A stretch of 64,000 bases of DNA from Pseudohalioglobus lutimaris (GTDB lineage Bacteria > Pseudomonadota > Gammaproteobacteria > Pseudomonadales > Halieaceae), in contig NZ_PKUS01000005.1 of assembly GCF_002866825.1 (NCBI RefSeq), positions 124,001 through 188,000 on the forward strand, given 5' to 3'. The notes beneath the pieces were generated by a model. That model had not been told where the DNA came from, made no database searches, and saw nothing but the letters and a program-made list of their open reading frames with translations. Numbering within the stretch: the first letter of the stretch is position 1; each line of letters begins with the position of its first letter. Below are positions 27,398 through 35,512 of this stretch, one piece after another. Position numbers and translations under genes: made by a program.

Positions 27398-29832
27398 ACA
27401 AAATCGAACCTGTATTTTCACAAGAGCTGCTGGCTGAGAGCCTTTCGAGGCATTACCAGTTGACCCTTGGCAAAGATGAAACGGCCGAATCCCACCACTA
27501 TCTGTACCGTGCCACGGCCTTGACAGTGCGAGACCACCTGGTCGCAAGGTGGCAAGAGACCCGCGACAGGTACCGTACTGAGCAGCCCAAGCGGATCAAC
27601 TACCTTTCACTGGAATTCCTGATGGGCCGAACCCTGAGTAACGCGGTACTTAATCTGGATATTGAGGAGGAGCTTAAGGCTGCTCTTGTCCAACAGGCGT
27701 GCGATATGGAGAAGCTGGAAAGCGAGGAGCCAGACGCGGGTCTGGGCAATGGCGGCCTGGGACGACTTGCTGCCTGCTTTCTCGACAGTTGTGCGAGTCT
27801 CGAAATACCGGTCACGGGCTATGGCCTCCGCTACCAGTACGGAATGTTCCACCAGAGAATAGACAATGGACACCAGGTGGAACAGCCTGACCCCTGGTTG
27901 CGGGACGGCAATCCCTGGGAAATTGAAAGCCCGGAAAACACCCGTAGGGTGAAATTCGGCGGTCGAACCGAGCAATATCAGGATGAAAACGGTGTTATGC
28001 GGACCAGTTGGGAGCACACCCATGATGTTCTTGCTGTACCCTACGATCTGCCCATTCCCGGGTACAAGAATGATACGGTCAATACCCTGCGCCTCTGGAA
28101 ATCCGAGGCAACCGACGAGTTTGACCTGGATGAATTCAACGCTGGTAGCTATATCGATGCGGTCGCCGAGAAGAATCGTGCGGAGCAGATAACGCTTGTT
28201 CTGTACCCCAACGATGTAAGCGAACAGGGTAAGGAACTGCGCCTTCGCCAGCAATACTTTCTGGCCTCGGCAAGCCTGCAGGATGTCCTCCATCGATGGG
28301 TGAGGGATCACGGTAAAGATTTCAGCATATTTGCCGCCAAAAATGGCTTTCAGTTGAACGACACGCATCCTACGGTTGCGATACCGGAACTGATGCGCCT
28401 GCTCATCGATGATTACAGGCTCGAGTGGGAAGAGGCTTGGGAAATCACAACAAGCGTAATGTTTTACACCAACCATACACTGTTACCGGAAGCACTGGAG
28501 GCCTGGTCTGTAAGCTTGTTTGAGCAACTGCTGCCACGGGTGCTGGAGATTATTTACGAGATCAACGCACGTTTTCTTTCCCATGTGAATGACCAATGGC
28601 CCGGGGACATGGACCGCTTGCGCAATATGTCCATTGTGACCGAAGGGGACTACCCGTGCGTGAGAATGGCCTACCTCGGCATCGTTGGAAGTTCTTCCGT
28701 CAATGGCGTGGCTGCTCTGCACACCGATCTTTTGAAGCAGGGCCTTTTCCGGGATTTTAATGAGCTGTGGCCGGAAAAATTCAATAACAAGACTAACGGC
28801 GTCACCCCAAGGCGCTGGCTCGCGCACAGCAACCCAGGTTTGAAAGCGCTTATTTGCTCGCGGATTGGTGATGGCTGGGTTCAAGACCTGGACGAGTTGG
28901 AGAAGCTGGCTCCCTATGCGAGCGATTCCGACTTTGCCGAGCAATTCATGGAGGTCAAGCAGCGCAACAAGGCGGCCCTCGCCAGTCTAGTAGAGCAGGA
29001 CTGTGGGGTGAAATTCGACACTGGCATGATGTTTGATGTTCAGGTTAAGCGAATCCACGAGTACAAAAGGCAATTGCTCAATATTCTCCATGCCATACAC
29101 TTGTATAGACGTATCTGTGACGGTGACACCGTTGGCATGTATCCCAGGTGCCTGCTGATCGGCGGGAAAGCCGCTCCAGGTTACGTTATGGCCAAGTCGA
29201 TTATCAAGCTAATCAGCAATGTTGCATCTGTCATAAACGCGGATCCGCGCTGTCAAAATCTTCTCAGGATCGCATTTTTTCCCGACTATCGCGTCACTGC
29301 GATGGAGGTGATTTGTTCTGGCACCGATCTCTCAGAACAGATCTCCACTGCCGGGAAGGAGGCATCGGGGACCGGCAATATGAAGTTCATGATGAATGGC
29401 GCCGTGACCATAGGGACATTGGATGGGGCGAATATTGAGATCCGGGAAGCCGTTGGCGATGATAATTTCTTCCTTTTCGGTATGACAGCGGGGCAGGTGG
29501 CGGCCACCCGAACCAATTACCGTCCCCAGGAAATCATCGATGCGGATCCTGATCTGTCGCAGGTAATGAGGCTGCTGGATTCGGGGCACTTTGATCTAGA
29601 TGAAGCAGGCCTGTTCTATTCTGTGACAGCAGCGATTCGTTGCCCCTCTGACCCCTGGGTGACCGCCGCTGACTTCCACAGTTATGTAGAGGCCCAGCAA
29701 CGGGTCAGCGAGTGCTACGCAGACAGGCAGCGCTGGTCGAAGATGGCGATTCTGAACACTGCATACAGTGGCCGGTTCTCCAGTGATCGAACTATTCGCG
29801 AATACCGGGATGATATCTGGTACAGGAGTTGA
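27394..29832 (+). CDS. glgP: glycogen/maltodextrin phosphorylase
   Basis: An 812-residue PLP enzyme that releases glucose-1-phosphate from the non-reducing ends of glucan. Landmarks are NYLSLEFLMGRTLSNAVLNL near the N-terminus, GLGNGGLGRLAACFLDS, and the PLP-lysine region EASGTGNMKFMMNGAVTIGT. Its ATG overlaps the glgX stop (ATGA). A CGCCC/GGGCG hairpin (29838-29851) follows the stop without a T-run. Phosphoglucomutase, needed to feed the product into central metabolism, is not in the window. Confidence 0.94.
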   Translation: MNKIEPVFSQELLAESLSRHYQLTLGKDETAESHHYLYRATALTVRDHLVARWQETRDRYRTEQPKRINYLSLEFLMGRTLSNAVLNLDIEEELKAALVQQACDMEKLESEEPDAGLGNGGLGRLAACFLDSCASLEIPVTGYGLRYQYGMFHQRIDNGHQVEQPDPWLRDGNPWEIESPENTRRVKFGGRTEQYQDENGVMRTSWEHTHDVLAVPYDLPIPGYKNDTVNTLRLWKSEATDEFDLDEFNAGSYIDAVAEKNRAEQITLVLYPNDVSEQGKELRLRQQYFLASASLQDVLHRWVRDHGKDFSIFAAKNGFQLNDTHPTVAIPELMRLLIDDYRLEWEEAWEITTSVMFYTNHTLLPEALEAWSVSLFEQLLPRVLEIIYEINARFLSHVNDQWPGDMDRLRNMSIVTEGDYPCVRMAYLGIVGSSSVNGVAALHTDLLKQGLFRDFNELWPEKFNNKTNGVTPRRWLAHSNPGLKALICSRIGDGWVQDLDELEKLAPYASDSDFAEQFMEVKQRNKAALASLVEQDCGVKFDTGMMFDVQVKRIHEYKRQLLNILHAIHLYRRICDGDTVGMYPRCLLIGGKAAPGYVMAKSIIKLISNVASVINADPRCQNLLRIAFFPDYRVTAMEVICSGTDLSEQISTAGKEASGTGNMKFMMNGAVTIGTLDGANIEIREAVGDDNFFLFGMTAGQVAATRTNYRPQEIIDADPDLSQVMRLLDSGHFDLDEAGLFYSVTAAIRCPSDPWVTAADFHSYVEAQQRVSECYADRQRWSKMAILNTAYSGRFSSDRTIREYRDDIWYRS

Positions 29833-29869
29833 GCCGACGCCCGTAAGGGCGACGCCCCCTTGGAACACT

Positions 29870-29883
29870 TGCAATCGAGCAAA
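29870..29883 (+). promoter_or_regulatory. degenerate LacI-type operator ahead of pgi
   Basis: TGCAATCGAGCAAA keeps the first nine bases of the regulon palindrome but loses the symmetric right half. It lies 24 nt before the pgi start. It may be a weak site or chance. Confidence 0.3.
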
Positions 29884-29906
29884 TTTTACGACATGCACGA
29901 AGTACG

Positions 29907-31493
29907 ATGATTTCACAAAACTACGATATAACAAAGTCTAGTGTATGGGATGCCCTGCAGCGGCTGGCAGAGGTGGCCCCTGGCATCCGGGTTTCCGATC
30001 TGCTCGACCAGGACCAGGATCGGGTAGATAAATACAGTCTGGAAATTGCAGGGCTGTCTCTCGACTACAGCAAGAATCTGGTCACCGATGAAATTATGCA
30101 ACTCCTGCTGGAACTGGTGGCGGAATCGCCGCTTGAGACCCAGCGTGAAAAACTTTTCACAGGGGAGGAGATCAATATGACCGAGCAGCGCCCTGTGTTA
30201 CATACGGCCCTGAGGGCGAGTCCGACACAATTGCAGGAGGACGGGCTCACCGAGGCCAGTGCACAGATTGCCGGACAAAAGCACCGAATCAAGGCAGTCA
30301 GCGACCAGATTCGTTCTGGTGCCTGGTTGGGATCGACGGGCAAACGTGTAACAGATATCGTCAATCTCGGTATTGGTGGCTCAGACTTGGGGCCAAAACT
30401 AGCTTGCGAAGCCCTGAAGGAATTTTCGCACGAGCGAATCAAATGCCATTTCGTCTCCAATGTGGATGGTGAATTGATTCGAAGCACCCTGAAGAATCTG
30501 GAGCCGGAGACGACCCTGGTTATTCTTTCCAGCAAAACCTTTACTACCCAGGAGACCCTGCTCAACGCCCAGACTGCGGCCGGTTGGTTCGAGCAGCGCC
30601 TCGGTCTGGCAAGCGCGTACGCATCCCCCCACTTTATTGGCGTGACCGCCTCGCCTGAAAACGCGGTAAAACTGGGAATCAGGGATGAAAATATCCTTGA
30701 ATTCTGGGACTGGGTCGGCGGCAGGTATTCACTCTGGTCTACCATCGGTTTGTCCATTGCCATCTGCATTGGATACGATAATTTTGAGCGTATTCTTGCG
30801 GGTGCTCAGCAAATGGATGTTCACTTCCGGGAGTCCACCGCCCGCGAGAACATGCCGGTGATCCTGGCCTTATTGGGCGTCTGGTACAGCAATTTCCTGC
30901 ATGCTGAGAGCCATGCGGTTATTCCTTATTGCGAGCGGATGCTGAACCTTCCTGCATATTTGCAACAGCTTGATATGGAGAGTAACGGCAAGAGCGTGAC
31001 CCTGGATAGCAGCCTGGTGAATTGTTCGACCGGGCCGATTATCTGGGGGCAGACCGGGACGAACGGCCAGCACAGCTTTTTCCAGCTTTTGCATCAGGGT
31101 ACACACCTTATTCCCATAGACTTCATCGGGCTGCTCAGTGACGATCTCAGTACGACGGAGCACCACCGGGTACTGACAGTGAATATGTTTGCGCAATCTG
31201 CAGCGCTGATGTCCGGCAAACAGGATTCGACACTTCCTGTCTACAGGAATTACCTCGGTAACAAGCCCTCTAATGTACTGCTTATGGAAAAGCTCATACC
31301 GGAAACGTTCGGAGCGCTCATTGCGCTATACGAACACAAGGTGTTTGTTCAGGGGTGCTTGTGGAACGTGAATTCCTTCGACCAGTGGGGTGTCGAGCTG
31401 GGAAAAGCGCTGGCCAATGATTTGCTGCAAGGCAATTCCGAGTTGGATTGTTCAACACGCAACTTAATGAATAAACTCAATGCGTCCCTCTGA
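29907..31493 (+). CDS. pgi: glucose-6-phosphate isomerase
   Basis: A 528-residue enzyme that converts fructose-6-phosphate and glucose-6-phosphate, joining the fructokinase product to Zwf. Both family signatures are visible: the phosphosugar site around VGGRYSLWSTIGLSIAI and the C-terminal NVNSFDQWGVELGKAL. The last gene of the run, it faces the regulator gene with only 45 nt between their ends. Slightly shorter than E. coli Pgi (549). Confidence 0.95.
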   Translation: MISQNYDITKSSVWDALQRLAEVAPGIRVSDLLDQDQDRVDKYSLEIAGLSLDYSKNLVTDEIMQLLLELVAESPLETQREKLFTGEEINMTEQRPVLHTALRASPTQLQEDGLTEASAQIAGQKHRIKAVSDQIRSGAWLGSTGKRVTDIVNLGIGGSDLGPKLACEALKEFSHERIKCHFVSNVDGELIRSTLKNLEPETTLVILSSKTFTTQETLLNAQTAAGWFEQRLGLASAYASPHFIGVTASPENAVKLGIRDENILEFWDWVGGRYSLWSTIGLSIAICIGYDNFERILAGAQQMDVHFRESTARENMPVILALLGVWYSNFLHAESHAVIPYCERMLNLPAYLQQLDMESNGKSVTLDSSLVNCSTGPIIWGQTGTNGQHSFFQLLHQGTHLIPIDFIGLLSDDLSTTEHHRVLTVNMFAQSAALMSGKQDSTLPVYRNYLGNKPSNVLLMEKLIPETFGALIALYEHKVFVQGCLWNVNSFDQWGVELGKALANDLLQGNSELDCSTRNLMNKLNASL

Positions 31494-31538
31494 GCTACCT
31501 GTACTTTCTGGAACAAAGCTGCGAGGGAGGAGGGTGCT

Positions 31539-32576
31539 CTAATAAGCTTTTCTCAAACTTGACTCCCGGATAACCAGTGAGGAATCGCGGATAGAGTCAC
31601 GGACCTTTTTGCCTGTTAGCAGCCCCATCATTTTCTTAACCAACTGCTCACCGCCGCCCGAAATATCCTGGGATACGGTAGTCAGGGTGGGGTTGATGCG
31701 CGTCGCAATTTCCAGGTCGTCGTATCCGGTAACGGCTACCTTTGAAGGCACGGATATCCCGTGTCTTTGCAGACAAGAGATAGCACTGGCGGCGAGCATG
31801 TCGCTGCAGCAGACGATTCCATCTATGCCCGAATTGTTTTGAATGAAGTTGTCGATAATCTCCTCTGCGGCGCCGCTCTCCATAGGTGGATCCAGTTCCA
31901 GATTAATGTCTGCATCCAGCCCTGCCTGACGTAGCGCGTTGGCATATCCTTCATGCCGCAGGGCCAGCTCTGGTTTCCTTACATCGCCGAAGAAGGCAAT
32001 GCGCCTGCAACCCTGATCCAGCAAGTGACGAGTAGCCTGCTCCCCGCCCATGACATTATCGGTGCCCACTATCCGGTAATTTCGTTCTGGCAGGTCAGCC
32101 CCCCAGACGACTATTGGTTTTTGGTAGCCAGCCAGTTTGTTCAATTCATCGTGGATCATCCCCTGACCGATGAAGATTGCGCCGTCACACTGTCTATATA
32201 CCCTAGTGGTGAGAAACTCGGCTGCTGTTTCTACGGGTTTATGATACAGCATAAGGTCGTGGCCCGATTCAGCCAGGTGATCAACCACAGATCCGACCAT
32301 CCTCAGAAAGAATGGGTCTGACAAGTGATGGCTCAATTCCACATCGTGCATCAATACCAGGCAGATCATATTAGAGCGCTGCAGGCGTAGATTGCGTGCG
32401 GTTTCGTTCATCACGAATTGGTGCTTTTCAGCCAGCTTGCGGATCTTGTCTTTTGTACGATCATTGACAAGAGGGCTGTCATTCAGTGCCCGTGACACAG
32501 TGGCTCTGGAAACTCCGGCTATGTCGGCCAGTTGCTGCATGTCGATTTTTCGTTGCTCAGATTTCTTTACCGACAT
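31539..32576 (-). CDS. LacI-family transcriptional regulator of the sucrose/glucan regulon
   Basis: A 345-residue repressor. The N-terminal helix-turn-helix and hinge helix read MQQLADIAGVSRATVSRALN and NETARNLRLQRSN; the rest is a periplasmic-binding-protein-like ligand domain ending near TTVSQDISGGGEQLVKKMM. Palindromes of the kind LacI proteins bind, with central CG, lie at the three sugar promoters and one is 149 bp ahead of this gene. The effector is likely sucrose, fructose or a phosphate of them, an inference from context. Convergent with pgi, divergent from glgB. Confidence 0.9.
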   Translation of the reverse strand: MSVKKSEQRKIDMQQLADIAGVSRATVSRALNDSPLVNDRTKDKIRKLAEKHQFVMNETARNLRLQRSNMICLVLMHDVELSHHLSDPFFLRMVGSVVDHLAESGHDLMLYHKPVETAAEFLTTRVYRQCDGAIFIGQGMIHDELNKLAGYQKPIVVWGADLPERNYRIVGTDNVMGGEQATRHLLDQGCRRIAFFGDVRKPELALRHEGYANALRQAGLDADINLELDPPMESGAAEEIIDNFIQNNSGIDGIVCCSDMLAASAISCLQRHGISVPSKVAVTGYDDLEIATRINPTLTTVSQDISGGGEQLVKKMMGLLTGKKVRDSIRDSSLVIRESSLRKAY

Positions 32577-32715
32577 AAGTCGCTCTTTTTCCGGTGTGTT
32601 GAGGATAGATGCCGCGCTGCACTACAACCGATTGTAGAGGAGGTTGGCCACAATGGAAACTCTCCACCGGGAATACCCTGGCAAGACCGAAATGTCAGTG
32701 GCTTACCAGAATCTA

Positions 32716-32745
32716 TTGACTTAATGCAATCGATTGCAATAGAAT
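32716..32745 (+). promoter_or_regulatory. LacI-controlled promoter ahead of glgB
   Basis: -35 TTGACT (32716-32721), the perfect operator TGCAATCGATTGCA (32725-32738) and -10 TAGAAT (32740-32745), spacer 18 bp. The design equals that of the promoter at 22175. Transcription would start about 32752 and give a leader of about 210 nt before glgB, crossed by a terminator at 32880. A run of eight G (32757-32764) lies at the start of the leader. Confidence 0.82.
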
Positions 32746-32879
32746 CTGAAAGTGGTGGGGGGGGAATCGATTCGAGTCGGTGCTTCGGACCGCTCACACC
32801 CGGATCAGTGAGGTATACGCGCCTGGTCTGCCAGCGTGTGGCGGTTGGCCTCCTCTTGCGGTGAGAGGTCAGCTATTTG

Positions 32880-32911
32880 GCATGCCACGGCAGCGTGGCA
32901 TGCTTTTTTTT
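32880..32911 (+). terminator. intrinsic terminator inside the glgB leader
   Basis: GCATGCCACG (32880-32889) pairs perfectly with CGTGGCATGC (32894-32903) around GCAG, followed by eight T. It stands between the LacI-controlled promoter and the glgB start 52 nt further on, so it either ends a small RNA of about 160 nt or acts as an attenuator of glgB. Confidence 0.9.
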
Positions 32912-32962
32912 GTGCCTGAAAATAGACTGCCGCTTGTGAAATAACACAGGTGAGGAGAGAAG

Positions 32963-35191
32963 TTGAGAAAACTACCTGCAGGACCATTGGAAACTTTGGA
33001 TTCCGGATGCATGCAGAGCGTGGTGTCTGGAACGCATGGGGATCTATTTTCTGTACTTGGTGCGCACACTAATCCTTCGGGAAAGGGTCTGGTTATTCGC
33101 ACTTTCCTCCCGGGGGCCAGCGGGGTAGAGGTGATCTCTCGCCAGAACGGCAAAAAAGTAACCACCCTGCGCCAAATTCATCCAGATGGGTTGTTCGAAA
33201 AAACGCTGCTCAATCGCAAGAACCGATTCGACTATTTCCTGCGTGTGGCCTATGACTCCGAACAGGTAGACATGGAAGACGTCTATCGGTTTTCTTCCTG
33301 CCTCAGTGAGGATGATCTCTACCTGTTCGGCGAAGGGACTCAGGAGCGCTCCTTCCAGTGGATGGGTGCACATCCTCGTCAGATAGATGGCGTGGATGGT
33401 GTGCTGTTCGTGGTCTGGGCGCCATCTTCCCGGCGGGTGGCGGTGGTCGGTGACTTCAATCACTGGGATGGCCGCCGCCATGTGATGCGGCCGCATCCGG
33501 CCTCGGGTATCTGGGAGTTGTTTATACCTGATCTCCCGCAAGGCAGTAACTACAAATACGAAATCATCAATGTGCAGGGAGAGGTTCTGGCGCTGAAATC
33601 AGATCCTTACGCGCGATCCATGCAGCATCCGCCGCAAACGGCGTCCATGGTACAGCGGGATAATAGTCACCAATGGGGTGACGGTGAATGGATGGCGCGC
33701 CGTAGTGAAGCGGACAGCCACCGGCAGCCGGTGAGTATTTACGAGGTGCATCTGGGTTCCTGGCGGCGCCGCTGGGAGGAAGATGGTCGCTACCTGAGCT
33801 ACCGGGAACTGGCGGACGAACTCATCCCCTATGTCGTGGAAATGGGATTTACCCACCTGCAACTGATGCCTATCAGTGAATACCCTTTCGATGGCTCCTG
33901 GGGCTACCAGCCGATCGGCATGTATGCACCCAGCATCCGTTTTGGCACGCCCGCGGAATTCAAGTACTTTGCCGATCAGTGTCACCAGGCCGGCATTGGC
34001 CTTATGTTGGACTGGGTGCCGGGTCATTTTCCCACCGACGAGCACGGCCTGGGTCGCTTTGACGGCAGTTGCCTGTATGAGCATGAGGATGAGCGCCAGG
34101 GTTTTCACCCTGACTGGAATACCCTGATTTACAACTACGGTCGCGGTGAGGTAGTGAGCTACCTGTTGAGTAACGCCATGTATTGGATCGAGGAGTACCA
34201 CCTGGATGGCCTGCGGGTGGATGCAGTGGCCTCCATGCTCTACCTGGATTACAGCCGGGAAGAAGGCCAGTGGGTGCCGAATGAGCACGGTGGGCGAGAG
34301 AACCTGGAGGCCATAGAACTTCTGCGCACAGTGAACAGCAGGCTCTATTTCAACCACCCGGGGATCATGATGACGGCGGAAGAGTCCACTGACTGGCCGG
34401 GAGTTTCACAGTCGGTCGATAATGGCGGCCTAGGCTTTGGTTACAAGTGGAACATGGGGTGGATGAACGACACACTGAGCTACATGGAACGGGATCCCAT
34501 ACACCGGCAGTACCACCACAACGAAATGACATTTGGTATCGCCTACGCCTGGAGCGAAAATTTCGTGCTGCCCTTGAGCCACGACGAAGTTGTCCATGGA
34601 AAACGCTCCTTGTTGCACAAAATGCCAGGAGATGAATGGCAACAGTTTGCCAACCTGCGGGCTTATCTAGGCTTCATGTGGGGGCATCCCGGTAAAAAGC
34701 TGCTGTTTATGGGAGGGGAATTTGCTCAGCGTTCGGAGTGGGATCACGATGGTGAACTGGAATGGCATCTGTTGGAGTACGGCCCACACCGTGGTATGCA
34801 GTCGCTGGTGCGTGACCTGAACCAGATGTACATCTCGGTGCCCGCCTTGTATGAACAGGATTGTGATGGTGCCGGTTTCGAATGGGTGCAGGTAGACAAC
34901 CGCCAGACCTCGGTCTTTGCGTGGTTGCGACGGGGCGCGAATGGTTCCTCGATTGCACTCGTGGTGAGTAACCTCACGCCCACCGTTCACCTTGATTATC
35001 GGGTCGGTGTGCCGGTTCCTGGATACTGGGCCGAGCGCCTGAATACCGACGCTGAGGGCTACGGAGGAAGCAATGTGGGTAATTTTGGTGGTCGACATGC
35101 GCTGGCTGAATCCTGCGACGGACAGTCCTGCTGCTTGCAGGTGTCACTGCCACCGCTGGCGACGCTGATTTTTGAACTGCAGAACCATTAA
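32963..35191 (+). CDS. glgB: 1,4-alpha-glucan branching enzyme
   Basis: A 742-residue GH13 branching enzyme that introduces alpha-1,6 links into the glucan made by amylosucrase. An N-terminal extra domain and a CBM48 domain (VWAPSSRRVAVVGDFNHWDG) precede the barrel: nucleophile in LDGLRVDAVASMLYLDY, acid in GIMMTAEESTDWPGVS, and LPLSHDEVVHGKRSLL. The start is TTG, supported by GAGGAG six to seven nt upstream; no ATG is near. It has its own LacI-type promoter but lies behind a terminator. Confidence 0.94.
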   Translation: MRKLPAGPLETLDSGCMQSVVSGTHGDLFSVLGAHTNPSGKGLVIRTFLPGASGVEVISRQNGKKVTTLRQIHPDGLFEKTLLNRKNRFDYFLRVAYDSEQVDMEDVYRFSSCLSEDDLYLFGEGTQERSFQWMGAHPRQIDGVDGVLFVVWAPSSRRVAVVGDFNHWDGRRHVMRPHPASGIWELFIPDLPQGSNYKYEIINVQGEVLALKSDPYARSMQHPPQTASMVQRDNSHQWGDGEWMARRSEADSHRQPVSIYEVHLGSWRRRWEEDGRYLSYRELADELIPYVVEMGFTHLQLMPISEYPFDGSWGYQPIGMYAPSIRFGTPAEFKYFADQCHQAGIGLMLDWVPGHFPTDEHGLGRFDGSCLYEHEDERQGFHPDWNTLIYNYGRGEVVSYLLSNAMYWIEEYHLDGLRVDAVASMLYLDYSREEGQWVPNEHGGRENLEAIELLRTVNSRLYFNHPGIMMTAEESTDWPGVSQSVDNGGLGFGYKWNMGWMNDTLSYMERDPIHRQYHHNEMTFGIAYAWSENFVLPLSHDEVVHGKRSLLHKMPGDEWQQFANLRAYLGFMWGHPGKKLLFMGGEFAQRSEWDHDGELEWHLLEYGPHRGMQSLVRDLNQMYISVPALYEQDCDGAGFEWVQVDNRQTSVFAWLRRGANGSSIALVVSNLTPTVHLDYRVGVPVPGYWAERLNTDAEGYGGSNVGNFGGRHALAESCDGQSCCLQVSLPPLATLIFELQNH

Positions 35192-35223
35192 AAAAACATA
35201 ATGAAACAACTTTCGGAGTAGAT

Positions 35224-35298
35224 ATGACATCGCGGGGAAAACTCGAAGCCGGCAAGTTACTGCCGGTCCTCACGGCAGGGGGAGCTTCATTACATTAA
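35224..35298 (+). CDS. short reading frame after glgB, possibly a truncated gene
   Basis: A 24-codon frame (starts MTSRGKLEAGKLLPV) with a good ribosome site, CGGAG, five nt before the ATG. It sits 32 nt after glgB, in the last 150 nt of island 1, and stops just where the sequence turns into the island-end region. It may be the surviving front of a gene cut off at the element end, or chance. I do not recognise the peptide. Confidence 0.3.
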   Translation: MTSRGKLEAGKLLPVLTAGGASLH

Positions 35299-35375
35299 AA
35301 CCCTGGTTCGAACTAAGCACTATCAATGCTTGGGTCTTTCCCGATCGTAGAGTTAATGCGGTGAAATACGGGTAA

Positions 35376-35404
35376 ATACGGGGTGTTTTGAGGGCGGGCC
35401 GTAT
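35376..35404. repeat. right-end inverted repeat of island 1
   Basis: ATACGG (35376-35381) and CCGTAT (35399-35404) flank GGTGTTTTGAGGGCGGG. Nearly the same block stands at 46111-46141, and in both cases it lies 40 bp before the tRNA-derived repeat. Likely arm sites for the recombination proteins. Confidence 0.6.
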
Positions 35405-35444
35405 CTAACTAATTGAAATTTAAGGGTTTAAAGTTCCACTAATG

Positions 35445-35493
35445 TGGCTACGAACCAGGCGGTCGCACGTTCGAATCGTGCCAGGCGCGCCAA
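35445..35493 (+). repeat. attachment repeat between islands 1 and 2
   Basis: 49 bases identical to 8553-8601 of the tRNA-Arg gene. It forms the right end of island 1 and the left end of island 2, whose integrase stop is 20 nt further on. Confidence 0.92.
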
Positions 35494-35512
35494 TTCCGTA
35501 AGGGTCTGCAGC

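Larger units (their letters stand above)
8553..35493. mobile_element. integrated island 1, tRNA-Arg-targeted, carrying sucrose/glycogen genes
   Basis: Bounded by 49-nt direct repeats of the tRNA-Arg 3' end, with a recombination module (integrase, Xis-like protein, Int_1 recombinase) at the left end. Cargo in order: structured noncoding region, antitoxin/PIN pair, Fic remnant, edd-pgl-zwf, TonB receptor, GPH symporter, fructokinase, amylosucrase, glgX, glgP, pgi, lacI-type regulator, glgB. No conjugation genes are seen, so it is an integrative but not self-conjugative element by this reading. Whether the metabolic genes entered with the integrase or joined by later rearrangement cannot be settled from one genome. 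Confidence 0.8.

Noticed and set aside
27607-28476. 289-codon minus-strand frame inside glgP
   Set aside because: Lies wholly within a well-supported phosphorylase gene on the other strand.
33599-34357. 252-codon minus-strand frame inside glgB
   Set aside because: Shadow of glgB; no family pattern.
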